A DNA stretch of 64,000 nucleotides, from positions 142,516 to 206,515 of the forward strand of contig JANAVG010000005.1 in assembly GCA_024213275.1 (NCBI GenBank), in the 5' to 3' direction. Source of the stretch: Rossellomorea sp. BNER. GTDB taxonomy: Bacteria > Bacillota > Bacilli > Bacillales > Bacillaceae_B. Position 1 is the first letter of the stretch; every line of letters starts with the position of its first letter. Positions 18,331 through 26,672 of the stretch are shown here, in pieces. The notes under the pieces were generated by a model. It saw nothing but the letters and a program-made list of their open reading frames with translations, had not been told where the DNA came from and did no database searches. A program made the translations under genes and the position numbers.

Positions 18331-18810
18331 ATGGAGCAATACGGGGGAAACCCATATATGTATGGCTACAACCAGCGTCAAGGATCTAACCAATATGGTC
18401 AATATGGAACAGGGCAATTTATGGGGCAAATGCAAGGGCAAGGGCAAAATGGTGGATTCGGAGGAGGTTTACAGGTACCTCAACCAACAAATGCACCAGC
18501 TCCAACGCAGGCAGTTCCAGGAATGCTGCCAATAGAACAATCGTATATTGAAAATATTCTACGCCTTAACAAAGGAAAAGTCGCTACCGTTTACATGACA
18601 TTTGAAAACAACCAAGAATGGAATGCTAAGGTATTTAAAGGAATCATTGAGGCTGCTGGACGGGATCATCTTATTTTAAGCGACCCTCAAACAGGAATTC
18701 GTTATCTATTACCGATGATATACTTAGATTACATCACATTTGATGAGGAAATTGAGTATGAATACCCATTTGGTGGTAATGGCGGAATGGGAAGTTATTC
18801 ACAAAGATAA
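18331..18810 (+). CDS. gerQ: Spore coat protein GerQ
   Basis: 159 residues. The low-complexity N-terminal half is rich in Gly, Gln, Tyr and Asn (MEQYGGNPYMYGYNQRQGSN); the conserved C-terminal domain is about residues 65-150 (LPIEQSYIENILRLNKGKV, then TVYMTFENN and YLDYITFDEEIEYEYPFG). GerQ is needed to place CwlJ in the spore coat, and its Gln/Lys residues are crosslinked by transglutaminase in B. subtilis. Co-transcription with cwlJ here fits that role. AAGGAGG precedes the ATG. Confidence 0.94.
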   Translation: MEQYGGNPYMYGYNQRQGSNQYGQYGTGQFMGQMQGQGQNGGFGGGLQVPQPTNAPAPTQAVPGMLPIEQSYIENILRLNKGKVATVYMTFENNQEWNAKVFKGIIEAAGRDHLILSDPQTGIRYLLPMIYLDYITFDEEIEYEYPFGGNGGMGSYSQR

Positions 18811-18815
18811 AAAAA

Positions 18816-18931
18816 GCGGGGCTGTCCAAAAATAAGATGTCAGGAACCACAAAATCCATATATAGAAGAAACCCTCAAAACACCTTCTATATATGAAAAA
18901 GTTTGGTTCCGACCCTTATGGGACAGTCCCG
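18816..18931. terminator. GTCC/GGGAC hairpin between gerQ and ywdK
   Basis: CGGGGCTGTCC (18818-18828) pairs with GGGACAGTCCCG (18920-18931). The inner part CATATATAGAAG..CTTCTATATATG forms a second perfect stem. It separates convergent gerQ and ywdK and is likely a bidirectional terminator. Same family as 15170 and 34947. Confidence 0.75.
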
Positions 18932-18942
18932 TTTGCTGTTTA

Positions 18943-19314
18943 TTATAATGCTTTCACTGCAAACACAACAATCAATACCCATGCAACCAGGAAGGAAACG
19001 CCTCCTAATGGGGTAATAGCTCCAAGTACTTTAATGCCTGATAAGCTAAGAACATACAAACTGCCTGAGAATAAGATAATCCCAATCAACATTAACCAGC
19101 CTGACCATGAAAGAACAGAACTAGCTGAAACATTCCCGAGCAGAATTCCTACGATAATTATCCCAATGGAATGGAACATTTGATAGAGAACACCGGTATT
19201 CCAAATTTCTATATATTTTTGTGAGATTTTCCCTTCTAATGCGTGCGCACCAAATGCACCGAAACCGACCGAAAGAAAAGCACTAATGGCTCCAATAATG
19301 ATAAAAATCTTCAT
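18943..19314 (-). CDS. ywdK: DUF423 small membrane protein
   Basis: 123 residues with four membrane helices, the DUF423/YwdK family (start MKIFIIIGAISAFLSVGFGA, then FGAHALEGKISQKYIEIWNTG, and a C-terminal ITPLGGVSFLVAW). Function is unknown, although the family is widespread and often near cell-envelope or DNA-repair genes. The ATG at 19314 has AGGAG 7 bases upstream. It lies 10 bases after ywdI in the ung operon, the same order as in B. subtilis. Confidence 0.92.
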   Translation of the reverse strand: MKIFIIIGAISAFLSVGFGAFGAHALEGKISQKYIEIWNTGVLYQMFHSIGIIIVGILLGNVSASSVLSWSGWLMLIGIILFSGSLYVLSLSGIKVLGAITPLGGVSFLVAWVLIVVFAVKAL

Positions 19315-19324
19315 TTTCTCACTC

Positions 19325-19618
19325 CTAAAAGTCAAATATTGAATCTCCGTTTGCACCGTCATCTGTTTTTAATTTTTTCTCTTCCTGAATCCTAATAGGT
19401 TGAGCAGGTTGAGATGGAGGTATGTAGCTTGGCTGCTGTTGAACATTTCCTGAAGGAGCACTTGTAGATAAATGTGTACTCTCCGATTCTAATAGTACTT
19501 CACACAACGCTTTTATGGAATAAATATGCTCTTTCATTTTATCTGATTGAACTTCTGTTTTCGCACTCATTAATTCTTGTTCTATTTTCCTTATGATGGA
19601 TTGATGACTTATATTCAT
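19325..19618 (-). CDS. ywdI: YwdI family protein
   Basis: 97 residues. The N-terminal helical region (NISHQSIIRKIEQELMSAKT, then IYSIKALCEVLLES) is followed by a Pro/Gln/Ser-rich linker and a short acidic tail ending DSIFDF. It matches the small YwdI family by context and the N-terminal pattern. No function is known. AAGGAGG precedes the ATG at 19618. Between the 57-residue Cys-rich gene and ywdK, so probably part of the ung unit. Confidence 0.82.
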   Translation of the reverse strand: MNISHQSIIRKIEQELMSAKTEVQSDKMKEHIYSIKALCEVLLESESTHLSTSAPSGNVQQQPSYIPPSQPAQPIRIQEEKKLKTDDGANGDSIFDF

Positions 19619-19864
19619 TATCTAACCTCCTTTATGTCGAGAAAAGCAAGTTCACCTTCTAATCCTGAATAGTATCACTTTACGTCTATTTTCTCAAAGG
19701 CCCCTTTGAAAAGCTATGAATATCGGTTTGCTTTCTGGAAAGGCTGTTTTCGTATTTTTAAAAAAAGAGTAGTAGTTGATTGGAGCGAAAGGTTTGCTTT
19801 CACAAAATTTTTTTATAAAAAACAATTATTTAGATTCGACCTCTGGAAAATAGTCTAATAATGA

Positions 19865-20038
19865 TCATCGGTTTTTAGTAAATTTCAAACATGGCTGACC
19901 TGATGATTGAAATACGACATTTGATGGTATTTTCTTGCTCTTAAATCCATACGCCTTACATCCCCTTGGGTGACTAGGCTGCCACGTTGTATAAAAGTAC
20001 TGACATTGAAAACAATTGACTTTCTTTGTTTGGACCAA
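19865..20038 (-). CDS. 57-residue Cys-rich protein next to ung
   Basis: Read directly from the sequence. TTG start at 20038 preceded by AAAGGGGA at 7-8 bases, stop at 19865. The protein begins MVQTKKVNCFQCQYFYTTWQ, continues PSHPRGCKAYGFKSKKIPS and ends SSGQPCLKFTKNR. Four Cys in the arrangement C-x2-C...C...C suggest a metal-binding knot. Small proteins of this type (CxxCxxxxxTWxPxxPxGCxAxGFKS) occur widely in bacteria and are sometimes labelled uracil-DNA glycosylase only because of proximity; they have no glycosylase motifs. It sits 127 bases downstream of ung. Function unknown; coding status is well supported by the conserved pattern. Confidence 0.85.
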   Translation of the reverse strand: MVQTKKVNCFQCQYFYTTWQPSHPRGCKAYGFKSKKIPSNVVFQSSGQPCLKFTKNR

Positions 20039-20165
20039 AATCCATTCCCCTTTAATTTATAATCCGTTTCCTATTCTAACAAAAATCTTCTGCTTTTTTC
20101 AGGTTATCCCCAAGCGTTGTCAAATGTTTCACGTGAAACATGTTGTCATCTGTAGAAAAATGGTT

Positions 20166-20843
20166 CTAACCCTTTAGACACCAATCGATTTCCCCCTCAT
20201 TCCATTCCTTTAATAACTGGTTCGCCTTTGAATATGGCTTGCTTCCAAAATATCCTCTATTAGCGGAAAGTGGGCTAGGATGTGGTGAAGTAATGATATA
20301 ATGCTTGTCCGTGTCAATCTGTTTGAGCTTACTTTGCGCAGGTTTCCCCCAAAGCATAAACACAACTGGTTTCTTTCTTTCATTTATCAGTGAGATTACA
20401 CGATCTGTGAAGATCTCCCACCCCTTCCCTTTGTGAGAATGAGCTTGTCCACTTCGAACCGTTAAGACCGTATTTAATAACAGCACACCCTGATCGGCCC
20501 ATTTCTTTAAGTATCCATCTTCAGGAATGTCACAGCCAATATCCTCTTTCATTTCCTTATACATATTCCTTAGGGAAGGAGGGATTTTTACTCCAGGCAT
20601 TACTGAGAAGCTTAATCCATGGGCTTGATTCGGTCCATGATAAGGATCTTGTCCTAAAAGCACTACTTTCACATCTTCATATGGAGTGTAATTTAGTGCG
20701 TTAAAAATATCATTCATATTTGGATAAATTGTTTCATTTTGATACTCTTCATTTAGAAATTCACGAAGCTGCAGATAGTAAGGCTTGTCGAATTCTCCCT
20801 TTAATAAATCAGCCCAATCATTCTTAAGTATGTCCTTATCCAA
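20166..20843 (-). CDS. ung: Uracil-DNA glycosylase, family 1
   Basis: Removes uracil from DNA, starting base excision repair. 225 residues. The water-activating loop [20 protein letters not shown] (Asp near residue 64) and the minor-groove loop [16 protein letters not shown] (His near 187) are intact, as are the Pro-rich [13 protein letters not shown] and the VFMLWG strand. TTG start at 20843. It follows the DUF4230 gene by 24 bases and leads into the 57-residue gene, ywdI and ywdK. Confidence 0.97.
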   Translation of the reverse strand: MDKDILKNDWADLLKGEFDKPYYLQLREFLNEEYQNETIYPNMNDIFNALNYTPYEDVKVVLLGQDPYHGPNQAHGLSFSVMPGVKIPPSLRNMYKEMKEDIGCDIPEDGYLKKWADQGVLLLNTVLTVRSGQAHSHKGKGWEIFTDRVISLINERKKPVVFMLWGKPAQSKLKQIDTDKHYIITSPHPSPLSANRGYFGSKPYSKANQLLKEWNEGEIDWCLKG

Positions 20844-20867
20844 TCTTTAGACACCCTTTCTATTAAT

Positions 20868-21614
20868 CTACTTAAACGTTACTTTATAGCCAATATGCTC
20901 AAAAAATTCCTTTAAAGAACGCTTAGCATTTTTTTCAGCCGCCTCTAACAACCCTTGATCCGTTGCTTCTTTTTTCATTAATTCCTTTGCTTCCCCCGCT
21001 AAACTAAAGCCTTCCTCCCAGTCTACTTCACTTCGAAAAATTCCCTCAACCGAAAATAATTCGATATTGCTCGTATTAATAGAAGGTGATTGAAGGATCT
21101 CTGCTTCTGGTAGGGTCAGAACGATTTCCTTCGATTCTTCATTTATAGAAATGTCACTCGGGTTGATTTTCTTTAAATCTACCCCTGCTAATACCGTTCC
21201 AGGTACAACAATTAATAACTTTCGCTTTGTCCCAGGGATATCTGCCGCTATCTCTTTCCCCAAAATTTGGTTATCTTCCTGTTCTATAACGGCCTTTACA
21301 TAGCCTTGAGCGGTTGCAAGTGAGCTCATATCACGGATTTGCTCTACAAAACTACCTTTCTCTTCTTTAAAACGATCCCCACTTAACCAGGAGTAAACCC
21401 CTATTGAGATTCCTGAAACAATAAGAGCAAATAAAAGAAGAAGAACCAGAATCCTGCTTTTCCAAAATCTAAGTACTAAACTGCTTATTTCCTTCAGTGT
21501 AGGACCCTTTCTACTTTTCTCTATCGTTAAAGTGGCCCCTGTTTCCTGTTGGCCCGCTTTCAATTCATGTAAAATTGCTTCCATTTCTTTTATCTTTTCT
21601 TGATGATGACTCAC
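20868..21614 (-). CDS. DUF4230 membrane-anchored protein
   Basis: About 248 residues: a short N-terminal coiled segment, one membrane helix (about 53-76, RILVLLLLFALIVSGISIGV) and an extracytoplasmic domain of about 170 residues fitting DUF4230 (DMSSLATAQGYVKAVIE, LLIVVPGTVLAGVDLKKI, EIVLTLPEAEILQSPSI, GEAKELMKKEA). No function is established for the family. GTG at 21614 is preferred because GGAAGG lies 8 bases upstream; a GTG nine bases further up is also in frame. First gene of the ung unit and divergent from the PLD-like gene. Confidence 0.85.
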   Translation of the reverse strand: MSHHQEKIKEMEAILHELKAGQQETGATLTIEKSRKGPTLKEISSLVLRFWKSRILVLLLLFALIVSGISIGVYSWLSGDRFKEEKGSFVEQIRDMSSLATAQGYVKAVIEQEDNQILGKEIAADIPGTKRKLLIVVPGTVLAGVDLKKINPSDISINEESKEIVLTLPEAEILQSPSINTSNIELFSVEGIFRSEVDWEEGFSLAGEAKELMKKEATDQGLLEAAEKNAKRSLKEFFEHIGYKVTFK

Positions 21615-21729
21615 CGTCTTCACCTTCCTTCCATTCTTCTATTATAAAAAAATTTGTCGGAACTTGGAATATCTGTTATCCAATGGGGTATAGAAGAAGG
21701 ATACCTTCTAAAAGGATGGACACAAAGCC

Positions 21730-23175
21730 ATGGACAACTGTAAAAAGCGGGTAAGAAAAAAGACATTTTGGATTGTGCTTGGGATACTTTGTTATTTTGC
21801 TATCACCATGTATTACCACACACATAAAGCTCTTCCTGAAGGGCTTTCTTTTGAGGGCAAGGTACATCATGTGGAAGATATTAATTTCATTTATGACTTG
21901 CCTTACCTTGATCACCAAGGAGAGTTTCATCATGAAGGAAGAATTTTTGATCGTGTGAATCAAATCATACAGGAAGCAGAGGAATTCATTGTTCTTGATA
22001 TGTTCCTCTTCAACCATTTTTACGATGGAAAGTACAATATGCCAAAATTAAGTCAAAACTTAACGACAGCTCTTATTAATAAAAAGAAGCAAAACCCAGA
22101 AACTGAAATTGTTCTCATTACGGATCACATTAATACAACATACGGTTCACATACAACAGCAGAGTTCGAGAAACTTCGGCAAAACGGTGTTCAGGTCATT
22201 TTCTCTGATTTAAAACCATTGCGTGATTCTAATTTTCTTTATAGCTCTGTTTGGAGAACCTTCTTCCAATGGTTTCAATCTGAACCAGGGGATCAGGGCT
22301 GGCTTCCTAATCCTATGTCCAATACGGCTCCAGAAGTGACCCTTCGCTCTTACTTGGAACTTTTGAATATAAAAGCGAACCATCGAAAGGTCATAGTTAC
22401 GGACAAAACCTCCCTTGTTACATCCGGAAATCCGCATAATGCTTCAGGCTTTCATTCAAATATTGCCTTTGAAATAAAGGGAAATATTAAACGTGATTTC
22501 CTTGCTTCTGAAAAGGCGATTGCAGAGTATTCAAAGGAAGATACCCTTCCAACACTACCAAAAAAGAAGAAAGAAAAAGGAGACATTCAGGTTCAGGTTT
22601 TAACGGAAGGGAAAATCTATCAACGGATTCTAGAAGAGGTAAAGTCCACGAAAAAAGGACAAGAGATATGGCTAGGCATGTTTTACTTAGCAGAACGAAA
22701 TATAATCACAGAACTCATCAATGCTTCAGAACGAGGTGTTAAAGTACGAATCATTCTTGACCCTAATCAAAATGCTTTTGGCCAACAGAAAATGGGACTT
22801 CCCAACATTCCTGTCGCAAAGGAATTAAATGAAGCGGGAAATAAGAGCCTTCAAATTAAATGGTACAACACAAAAATGGAACAATATCATACTAAGCTGC
22901 TTTATATTAAAAAACGAGAGCATTCCATTATTCTTGGTGGGTCAGCGAATTATACGACGCGAAATCTTAAGGACTTAAATCCAGAAACAAATGTTTGGAT
23001 CAAAACACCAAAAGCGAACGAGCTCGACCAAGAGTTGTCATCCTATTTTCATCGGATATGGAAAAATAAAGATGCTGACTACACACAAGAATATAGCTCA
23101 CAGGATTATAGCATTGCTTGGTTACAGTACATTGGTTATCGTATTCAAAAAGCCTTGAATTTCACCACTTATTAA
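21730..23175 (+). CDS. Phospholipase D superfamily protein
   Basis: 481 residues: N-terminal membrane anchor (about 10-28), then two PLD-type domains. The first signature is NHRKVIVTDKTSLVTSGNPHN (HxKx4D complete, near residue 219). The second is YHTKLLYIKKREHSIILGGS (near 385), which keeps His and Lys but has Lys where the Asp of HxKx4D is expected. Cardiolipin synthases have two full motifs, so this may be a relative with another phosphodiester substrate. No partner gene is adjacent. ATG at 21730, AAAGG upstream at somewhat long spacing. Enzyme class confident, substrate unknown. Confidence 0.85.
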   Translation: MDNCKKRVRKKTFWIVLGILCYFAITMYYHTHKALPEGLSFEGKVHHVEDINFIYDLPYLDHQGEFHHEGRIFDRVNQIIQEAEEFIVLDMFLFNHFYDGKYNMPKLSQNLTTALINKKKQNPETEIVLITDHINTTYGSHTTAEFEKLRQNGVQVIFSDLKPLRDSNFLYSSVWRTFFQWFQSEPGDQGWLPNPMSNTAPEVTLRSYLELLNIKANHRKVIVTDKTSLVTSGNPHNASGFHSNIAFEIKGNIKRDFLASEKAIAEYSKEDTLPTLPKKKKEKGDIQVQVLTEGKIYQRILEEVKSTKKGQEIWLGMFYLAERNIITELINASERGVKVRIILDPNQNAFGQQKMGLPNIPVAKELNEAGNKSLQIKWYNTKMEQYHTKLLYIKKREHSIILGGSANYTTRNLKDLNPETNVWIKTPKANELDQELSSYFHRIWKNKDADYTQEYSSQDYSIAWLQYIGYRIQKALNFTTY

Positions 23176-23179
23176 CTAT

Positions 23180-23204
23180 GTTTGAGATCTGTATAGCTGG
23201 GTAA
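23180..23204 (+). promoter_or_regulatory. Sigma-B-like promoter
   Basis: GTTTGA (23180-23185), 13-base spacer, GGGTAA (23199-23204). The sigma-B consensus is GTTTAA-N12-15-GGGTAT, so one mismatch in each half. It lies 46 bases before a gene of a sigma-B-controlled family. Confidence 0.7.
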
Positions 23205-23249
23205 ACACTCACTAAGACAAGAAAGATTCCATCATAGAAGGTTATTATT

Positions 23250-23603
23250 TTGTATAAAATTAAAACAGTCGAAAATGGAGTCCAAGCAACAGACACTGTA
23301 AACGCGTTAAAGAATGCAGGTTTTACTGAGCATGAAATTTATATCTTTGCCCATTACCGAGAACGTTCCAAAGATCTCACAGATGCTACACAAACAGAAA
23401 ATATCGGGATTAAAGAGCAAGGAATATTTGAATCGTTAGGGAACTTCTTGAAAAGCCGAGGAGATGAATTGCGATCCAAAATGAGAGCAGTTGGAATGAA
23501 CCAAGCAGAGGCAGACCAGTATGAAGCTGTATTAGATAAAGGTAAGGTAGTCATTGTTGGTTCGCAGGAAGCAAAGGACCTCAATTTCACTAAAAGCATG
23601 TAA
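23250..23603 (+). CDS. General stress protein 17M-like (YflT domain)
   Basis: 117 residues, single YflT/heat-induced stress protein domain: start MYKIKTVENGVQATDTVNAL, a G-T-E-H-E-IYIFAH strand, then the conserved DQYEAVLDKGKVVIVG-type segment (here ADQYEAVLDKGKVVIVGSQE). B. subtilis YflT (GSP17M) is a sigma-B general stress protein of unknown mechanism. TTG start at 23250 after GAAGG. The upstream sigma-B-like promoter supports the same control. A terminator follows. Confidence 0.88.
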   Translation: MYKIKTVENGVQATDTVNALKNAGFTEHEIYIFAHYRERSKDLTDATQTENIGIKEQGIFESLGNFLKSRGDELRSKMRAVGMNQAEADQYEAVLDKGKVVIVGSQEAKDLNFTKSM

Positions 23604-23621
23604 AAATGGATAGAACTTCAG

Positions 23622-23664
23622 AAGAGCTGAACCCAAACATCGATGTTAGGTTCAGCTCTTTTGT
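23622..23664 (+). terminator. Terminator after the YflT-like gene
   Basis: AAGAGCTGAACC (23622-23633) pairs perfectly with GGTTCAGCTCTT (23649-23660), then TTG-TTT. Confidence 0.82.
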
Positions 23665-23696
23665 TTGATCATATCAGAGACTTGGGTCGTATTTGC

Positions 23697-23800
23697 GAAT
23701 TTAGTATTATTTTGTCGAGCGGTTAATATGTGGTGAATACTGAAAAAGTAATGAGCGTTCAGGACAGATTATTGATGTTTCCGGACAAATTTGAAAATAA
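23697..23800 (-). repeat. TTTGTCC/TTGACCGCTCGAC dispersed element, reverse copy
   Basis: Read on the minus strand: AAATTTGTCCGG, CAATAATCTGTCCTG, then ATTAACCGCTCGACAAAATA. The same phrase order occurs on the plus strand at 17635, 32330 and 54640. It sits between convergent genes (stress protein and moaD). Confidence 0.7.
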
Positions 23801-23860
23801 GTTCCCTCTTTTAAAGAGAAAAACTACTAAAATTCACCTCATTAAGACCCCATAATAGTA

Positions 23861-24094
23861 TTATCCCCCGCTAACCGGAGGAATCAAAGCAACAATATCC
23901 CCTGTTTTAAGTTGGTAGGATCGCTCCTCAAATTCTTCGTTCACTGCCACCATTACAGTATTTAATGCAGGGAGGGAGTATTCTTTTTCCAGCTTAGTAA
24001 GCAACTCATCAACGGTCATTCTAGAAGCCTCATATTCTAGCATTTCCGTTCCAGCTTGTTCCTTTAAATGAGCAAAAAGTAAAACCTTAATCAT
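23861..24094 (-). CDS. moaD: Molybdopterin synthase sulfur carrier subunit
   Basis: 77 residues, beta-grasp ubiquitin-like protein whose C-terminal Gly-Gly (ending PPVSGG) is thiocarboxylated to donate sulfur to precursor Z. Start MIKVLLFAHLKEQAGTEML. The ATG at 24094 lies inside the end of moaE (8-base overlap), and the ribosome binding site GAGGATCTCGATG region is within moaE. Third gene of the minus-strand unit mobA-moaE-moaD. Confidence 0.94.
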   Translation of the reverse strand: MIKVLLFAHLKEQAGTEMLEYEASRMTVDELLTKLEKEYSLPALNTVMVAVNEEFEERSYQLKTGDIVALIPPVSGG

Positions 24095-24548
24095 CGAGAT
24101 CCTCTCCTTTTGGCCTTCCTTTTGGGTAGTTTTTCGTGCCTGTTTGATTCCCAATCCATTCTTCTCCATCTTCCCAATGTTCTTTTTTCCATATCGGAAC
24201 AATCTCTTTTATTCGTTCGATGGCATAGCGATTCGCCTCATAAGCATCGTTTCTATGTGGTGTTGAAATGGAGATCACAACGGCAATGTCGGAGATTTCT
24301 AGCCTTCCGAGGCGGTGAACAATCGCTACTTCTGCGTCTACCCACTTCTCTTTGATTTCTTGACCAATTCTCTCTAACTTTTTTAACGCCATACTTTCAT
24401 AAGCATCGTATTCTAAATACAACGTCTTTTTACCATCTGTTAACTCTCTTACTGTTCCGATAAAGTTTACGATTGCCCCTGCTTCTCTTTTTACGACTGC
24501 CTGAGTGACCTCATTTATATTAATAGGGTTTTTGGTTATTTTGAACAT
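24087..24548 (-). CDS. moaE: Molybdopterin synthase catalytic subunit
   Basis: 153 residues. With MoaD it inserts the dithiolene sulfurs into precursor Z. Family motifs: GAIVNFIGTVRELTDGK near residue 24, LEYDAYESMALKKLERI near 46, VAIVHRLGRLEISDIAVVI, and the active-site segment PIWKKEHWEDGEEWIG with Lys residues near 119. ATG at 24548 with AAGGAG 8 bases upstream; it overlaps mobA by 29 bases, so translation is coupled. Confidence 0.95.
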   Translation of the reverse strand: MFKITKNPININEVTQAVVKREAGAIVNFIGTVRELTDGKKTLYLEYDAYESMALKKLERIGQEIKEKWVDAEVAIVHRLGRLEISDIAVVISISTPHRNDAYEANRYAIERIKEIVPIWKKEHWEDGEEWIGNQTGTKNYPKGRPKGEDLDD

Positions 24549-25146
24549 GAATAATCTCCTTTGCCTTCCTATATTCATCTGGTGTATTCATATTGAATAA
24601 AATCGTTGGTAATTGTTTAGCCAAGTCTTTAGACAGATCCTTCTCTGTAACGGTTTTCACTCTTAGTTTCTGAAGGAGAGATTTAAAACTTAACTCATCT
24701 TGAGTTAAACAATTTCTTAGTTCATGAAGGATTCTAGTATGATAAACTGCAAAAAGCGGATGGCTTCTCCCTTGAAAATAAGGAAGACAAACATCCCATT
24801 GACTATTCTCCATCATTTCAAAAAGCTCTAAAGCGAATTCCTTCGAAACAAATGGCATATCACAGGCTGTTAATAAAACCATCTCTCTATTTGCTTCGAT
24901 AAGACCTGTTAAAAGACCTGCTAGGGGTCCCTTCCCTTGATACTCAGGGATATCGGGATAGCATCTTAGCTGGGGGTCTTCATAAAGGAGGGAATCATTT
25001 GAAATGACAAAGATGTCTTTACTAATATGTGACAGTTCCTCTACGATGCGTTCCATAACAGTATTTTCACCAATTGAAAGTAAAGACTTGTTCTGTCCCA
25101 TTCTACTCGATTTTCCTCCCGCTAGTATACAAACGGATTTGTTCAA
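24520..25146 (-). CDS. mobA: Molybdenum cofactor guanylyltransferase
   Basis: Adds GMP to molybdopterin to make the bis-MGD form used by many oxidoreductases. 208 residues. The nucleotide-binding start ILAGGKSSRMGQNKSLL is intact, as are GPLAGLLTGL and LLTACDMPFV (Mg-binding Asp). TTG start at 25146 after GGAGGGG. The rest of the molybdopterin pathway (moaA, moaC, moeA) is not in this window. Confidence 0.94.
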   Translation of the reverse strand: MNKSVCILAGGKSSRMGQNKSLLSIGENTVMERIVEELSHISKDIFVISNDSLLYEDPQLRCYPDIPEYQGKGPLAGLLTGLIEANREMVLLTACDMPFVSKEFALELFEMMENSQWDVCLPYFQGRSHPLFAVYHTRILHELRNCLTQDELSFKSLLQKLRVKTVTEKDLSKDLAKQLPTILFNMNTPDEYRKAKEIIHVQNNQKPY

Positions 25147-25216
25147 ATACTTCCCCTCCCTTGGAATCTATTATAAGGTGAAATTCAGCATCATGAGAGG
25201 TTTTCCCTTCTAAAAG

Positions 25217-25243
25217 AAAAAAGTTGCCACATTTGTGACAACT
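25217..25243 (-). terminator. Terminator after the immunity-type ABC genes
   Basis: On the minus strand AGTTGTCAC (25243-25235) pairs with GTGGCAACT (25230-25222), then TTTTTTC. One G-T style mismatch. It overlaps the last codon of the permease gene. Confidence 0.7.
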
Positions 25244-25970
25244 AAACCGCTTTTCTTTGAAAATAGACAAAGCCCGAGAAGAAAAAAACTAGAAAGCTTG
25301 TGCTAATCACAAATACAAGAGTCTCAATTGGGAAATTTAAATTATTAGCAACATCGCCTTGAGTCAATGGCGCAATCATTGTTAGTATTGGCTGTGCCCA
25401 TGGATACCAAGGACCATATGTTGCTGAATTTGCTACAAGCATATTCGGTAAAGTAAAGATCACGTTTAAAGCCAGCGGCGCTGCAAAGCTGGACCAAGCA
25501 AGGGATACCCATAACTGAAGGGCAATCAAAGGTAAACAGGCAAGCCAGCCGCCCAGGATACTTTTCCATGCCAATAACGGAAATGGATCATTGAATCCCT
25601 TAACCATTCCAATGATATAAAGTCCTAGTAAAAATAATAATTGTACAACGGCTATCATGATGGCTACGATGGAAAACTTAACCGTAAAAACCTGTCCTCT
25701 TGTGACCGGAAGAGCAAATAATTGCTTCCACCCTCCATTTTGATGCTCATAGCGGCAAATAAAAGCGACTAGGACACCCGTTAATAAGGGAAGAAAAATT
25801 TGAGCATGTACGAGAATCATCATAAAAAGCGGACCTAGCCACTGATTCCCCCCTTCAACTACGCTCTTTCCTGCTCCAGACACACCTGCTATTAACGGAC
25901 CTAACAGAAGAACAGGAAGAATCTTTGATTTTCGTACCTTATACCATTCTGCACGAAATAACCGTATCAT
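25242..25970 (-). CDS. Lantibiotic-immunity type ABC permease (LanG/MutG class)
   Basis: 242 residues, six predicted membrane helices, ABC-2 permease. It starts with the typical LFRAEWYKVRKSKILPVLLL and has a long periplasmic or membrane loop with VAFICRYEHQNGGWKQLFAL, a segment conserved in MutG/SpaG. Adjacent to the E-type permease with stop TAA and start ATG touching. With the two genes upstream it should form one transporter that expels a peptide antibiotic from the membrane. Substrate unknown. Confidence 0.85.
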   Translation of the reverse strand: MIRLFRAEWYKVRKSKILPVLLLGPLIAGVSGAGKSVVEGGNQWLGPLFMMILVHAQIFLPLLTGVLVAFICRYEHQNGGWKQLFALPVTRGQVFTVKFSIVAIMIAVVQLLFLLGLYIIGMVKGFNDPFPLLAWKSILGGWLACLPLIALQLWVSLAWSSFAAPLALNVIFTLPNMLVANSATYGPWYPWAQPILTMIAPLTQGDVANNLNFPIETLVFVISTSFLVFFFSGFVYFQRKAV

Positions 25971-26672
25971 TTAATTCACATCCTTTATTGAAAAATGTAG
26001 CGTCCCTATAATGAAAACGAGTAATCCAGTCAAGATCCCCAAACTAATATTTAAGGCATATTCCCCATCTTGAAAGGAAAGCCAACTATAGGGGATCCAC
26101 TCAGGTAAACGAAAGAAGGTTGATACAATCGCCCCAAGAATTCCTACTGTTAATGCGACCCCCTGGTTTGAAACAACGATCGATAACCAAAGTTGTAGAG
26201 CTAAAATTGGAAGTGCTGCAAAAAAGGGAACGAAGCTATTTTTCAAGATGGCTACCATCGGGAAATCATATCCAAACTTTAAAAGGATCCCCAACAATAT
26301 GGTTCCACCCACTAAGAGTAGGCATGATAGAAGGAGCAGGAGACTGTTTAGTAAAAACTTAACAAAGAAGATGCTCTTTCTTGATACTGGTAATACAAGT
26401 ATCTGCTTCCATGTATTCGTTTGGTGCTCAATACTTGAATTTAGCGAAGTTATGATGGCTATCCCTAATAAAAGGGTGATGGGGACAAACATATTTATAT
26501 TCATTAAGAGATCGCTCCACACATCACTCTCTGGTTTCACAAGATAATCATATCGAATCCCATAATTAAGACCTTGAATGCCAACGATTCCGATTGGTCC
26601 TAAGAAGACTAATAACCATACCGCTTTTCGCTTAACTTTGATCATTTCAGCTAGCAGAAGACTTTTCATCAT
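25971..26672 (-). CDS. Lantibiotic-immunity type ABC permease (LanE/MutE class)
   Basis: 233 residues with six hydrophobic segments. Start MKSLLLAEMIKVKRKAVWLL is typical of the ABC-2 immunity permeases, and ITSLNSSIEHQTNTWKQILVLPVSR matches the SxEHQxNTWKxLxxLPVS segment of the MutE family. Its start overlaps the stop of the ATP-binding gene (ATGA), so the proteins are made in coupled fashion. A paralog of the next permease. Confidence 0.85.
   Translation of the reverse strand: MMKSLLLAEMIKVKRKAVWLLVFLGPIGIVGIQGLNYGIRYDYLVKPESDVWSDLLMNINMFVPITLLLGIAIITSLNSSIEHQTNTWKQILVLPVSRKSIFFVKFLLNSLLLLLSCLLLVGGTILLGILLKFGYDFPMVAILKNSFVPFFAALPILALQLWLSIVVSNQGVALTVGILGAIVSTFFRLPEWIPYSWLSFQDGEYALNISLGILTGLLVFIIGTLHFSIKDVN

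Noticed and set aside
18893..19183. 96-codon plus-strand frame opposite ywdK
   Set aside because: Antisense shadow of a clear ywdK gene and a hairpin repeat.
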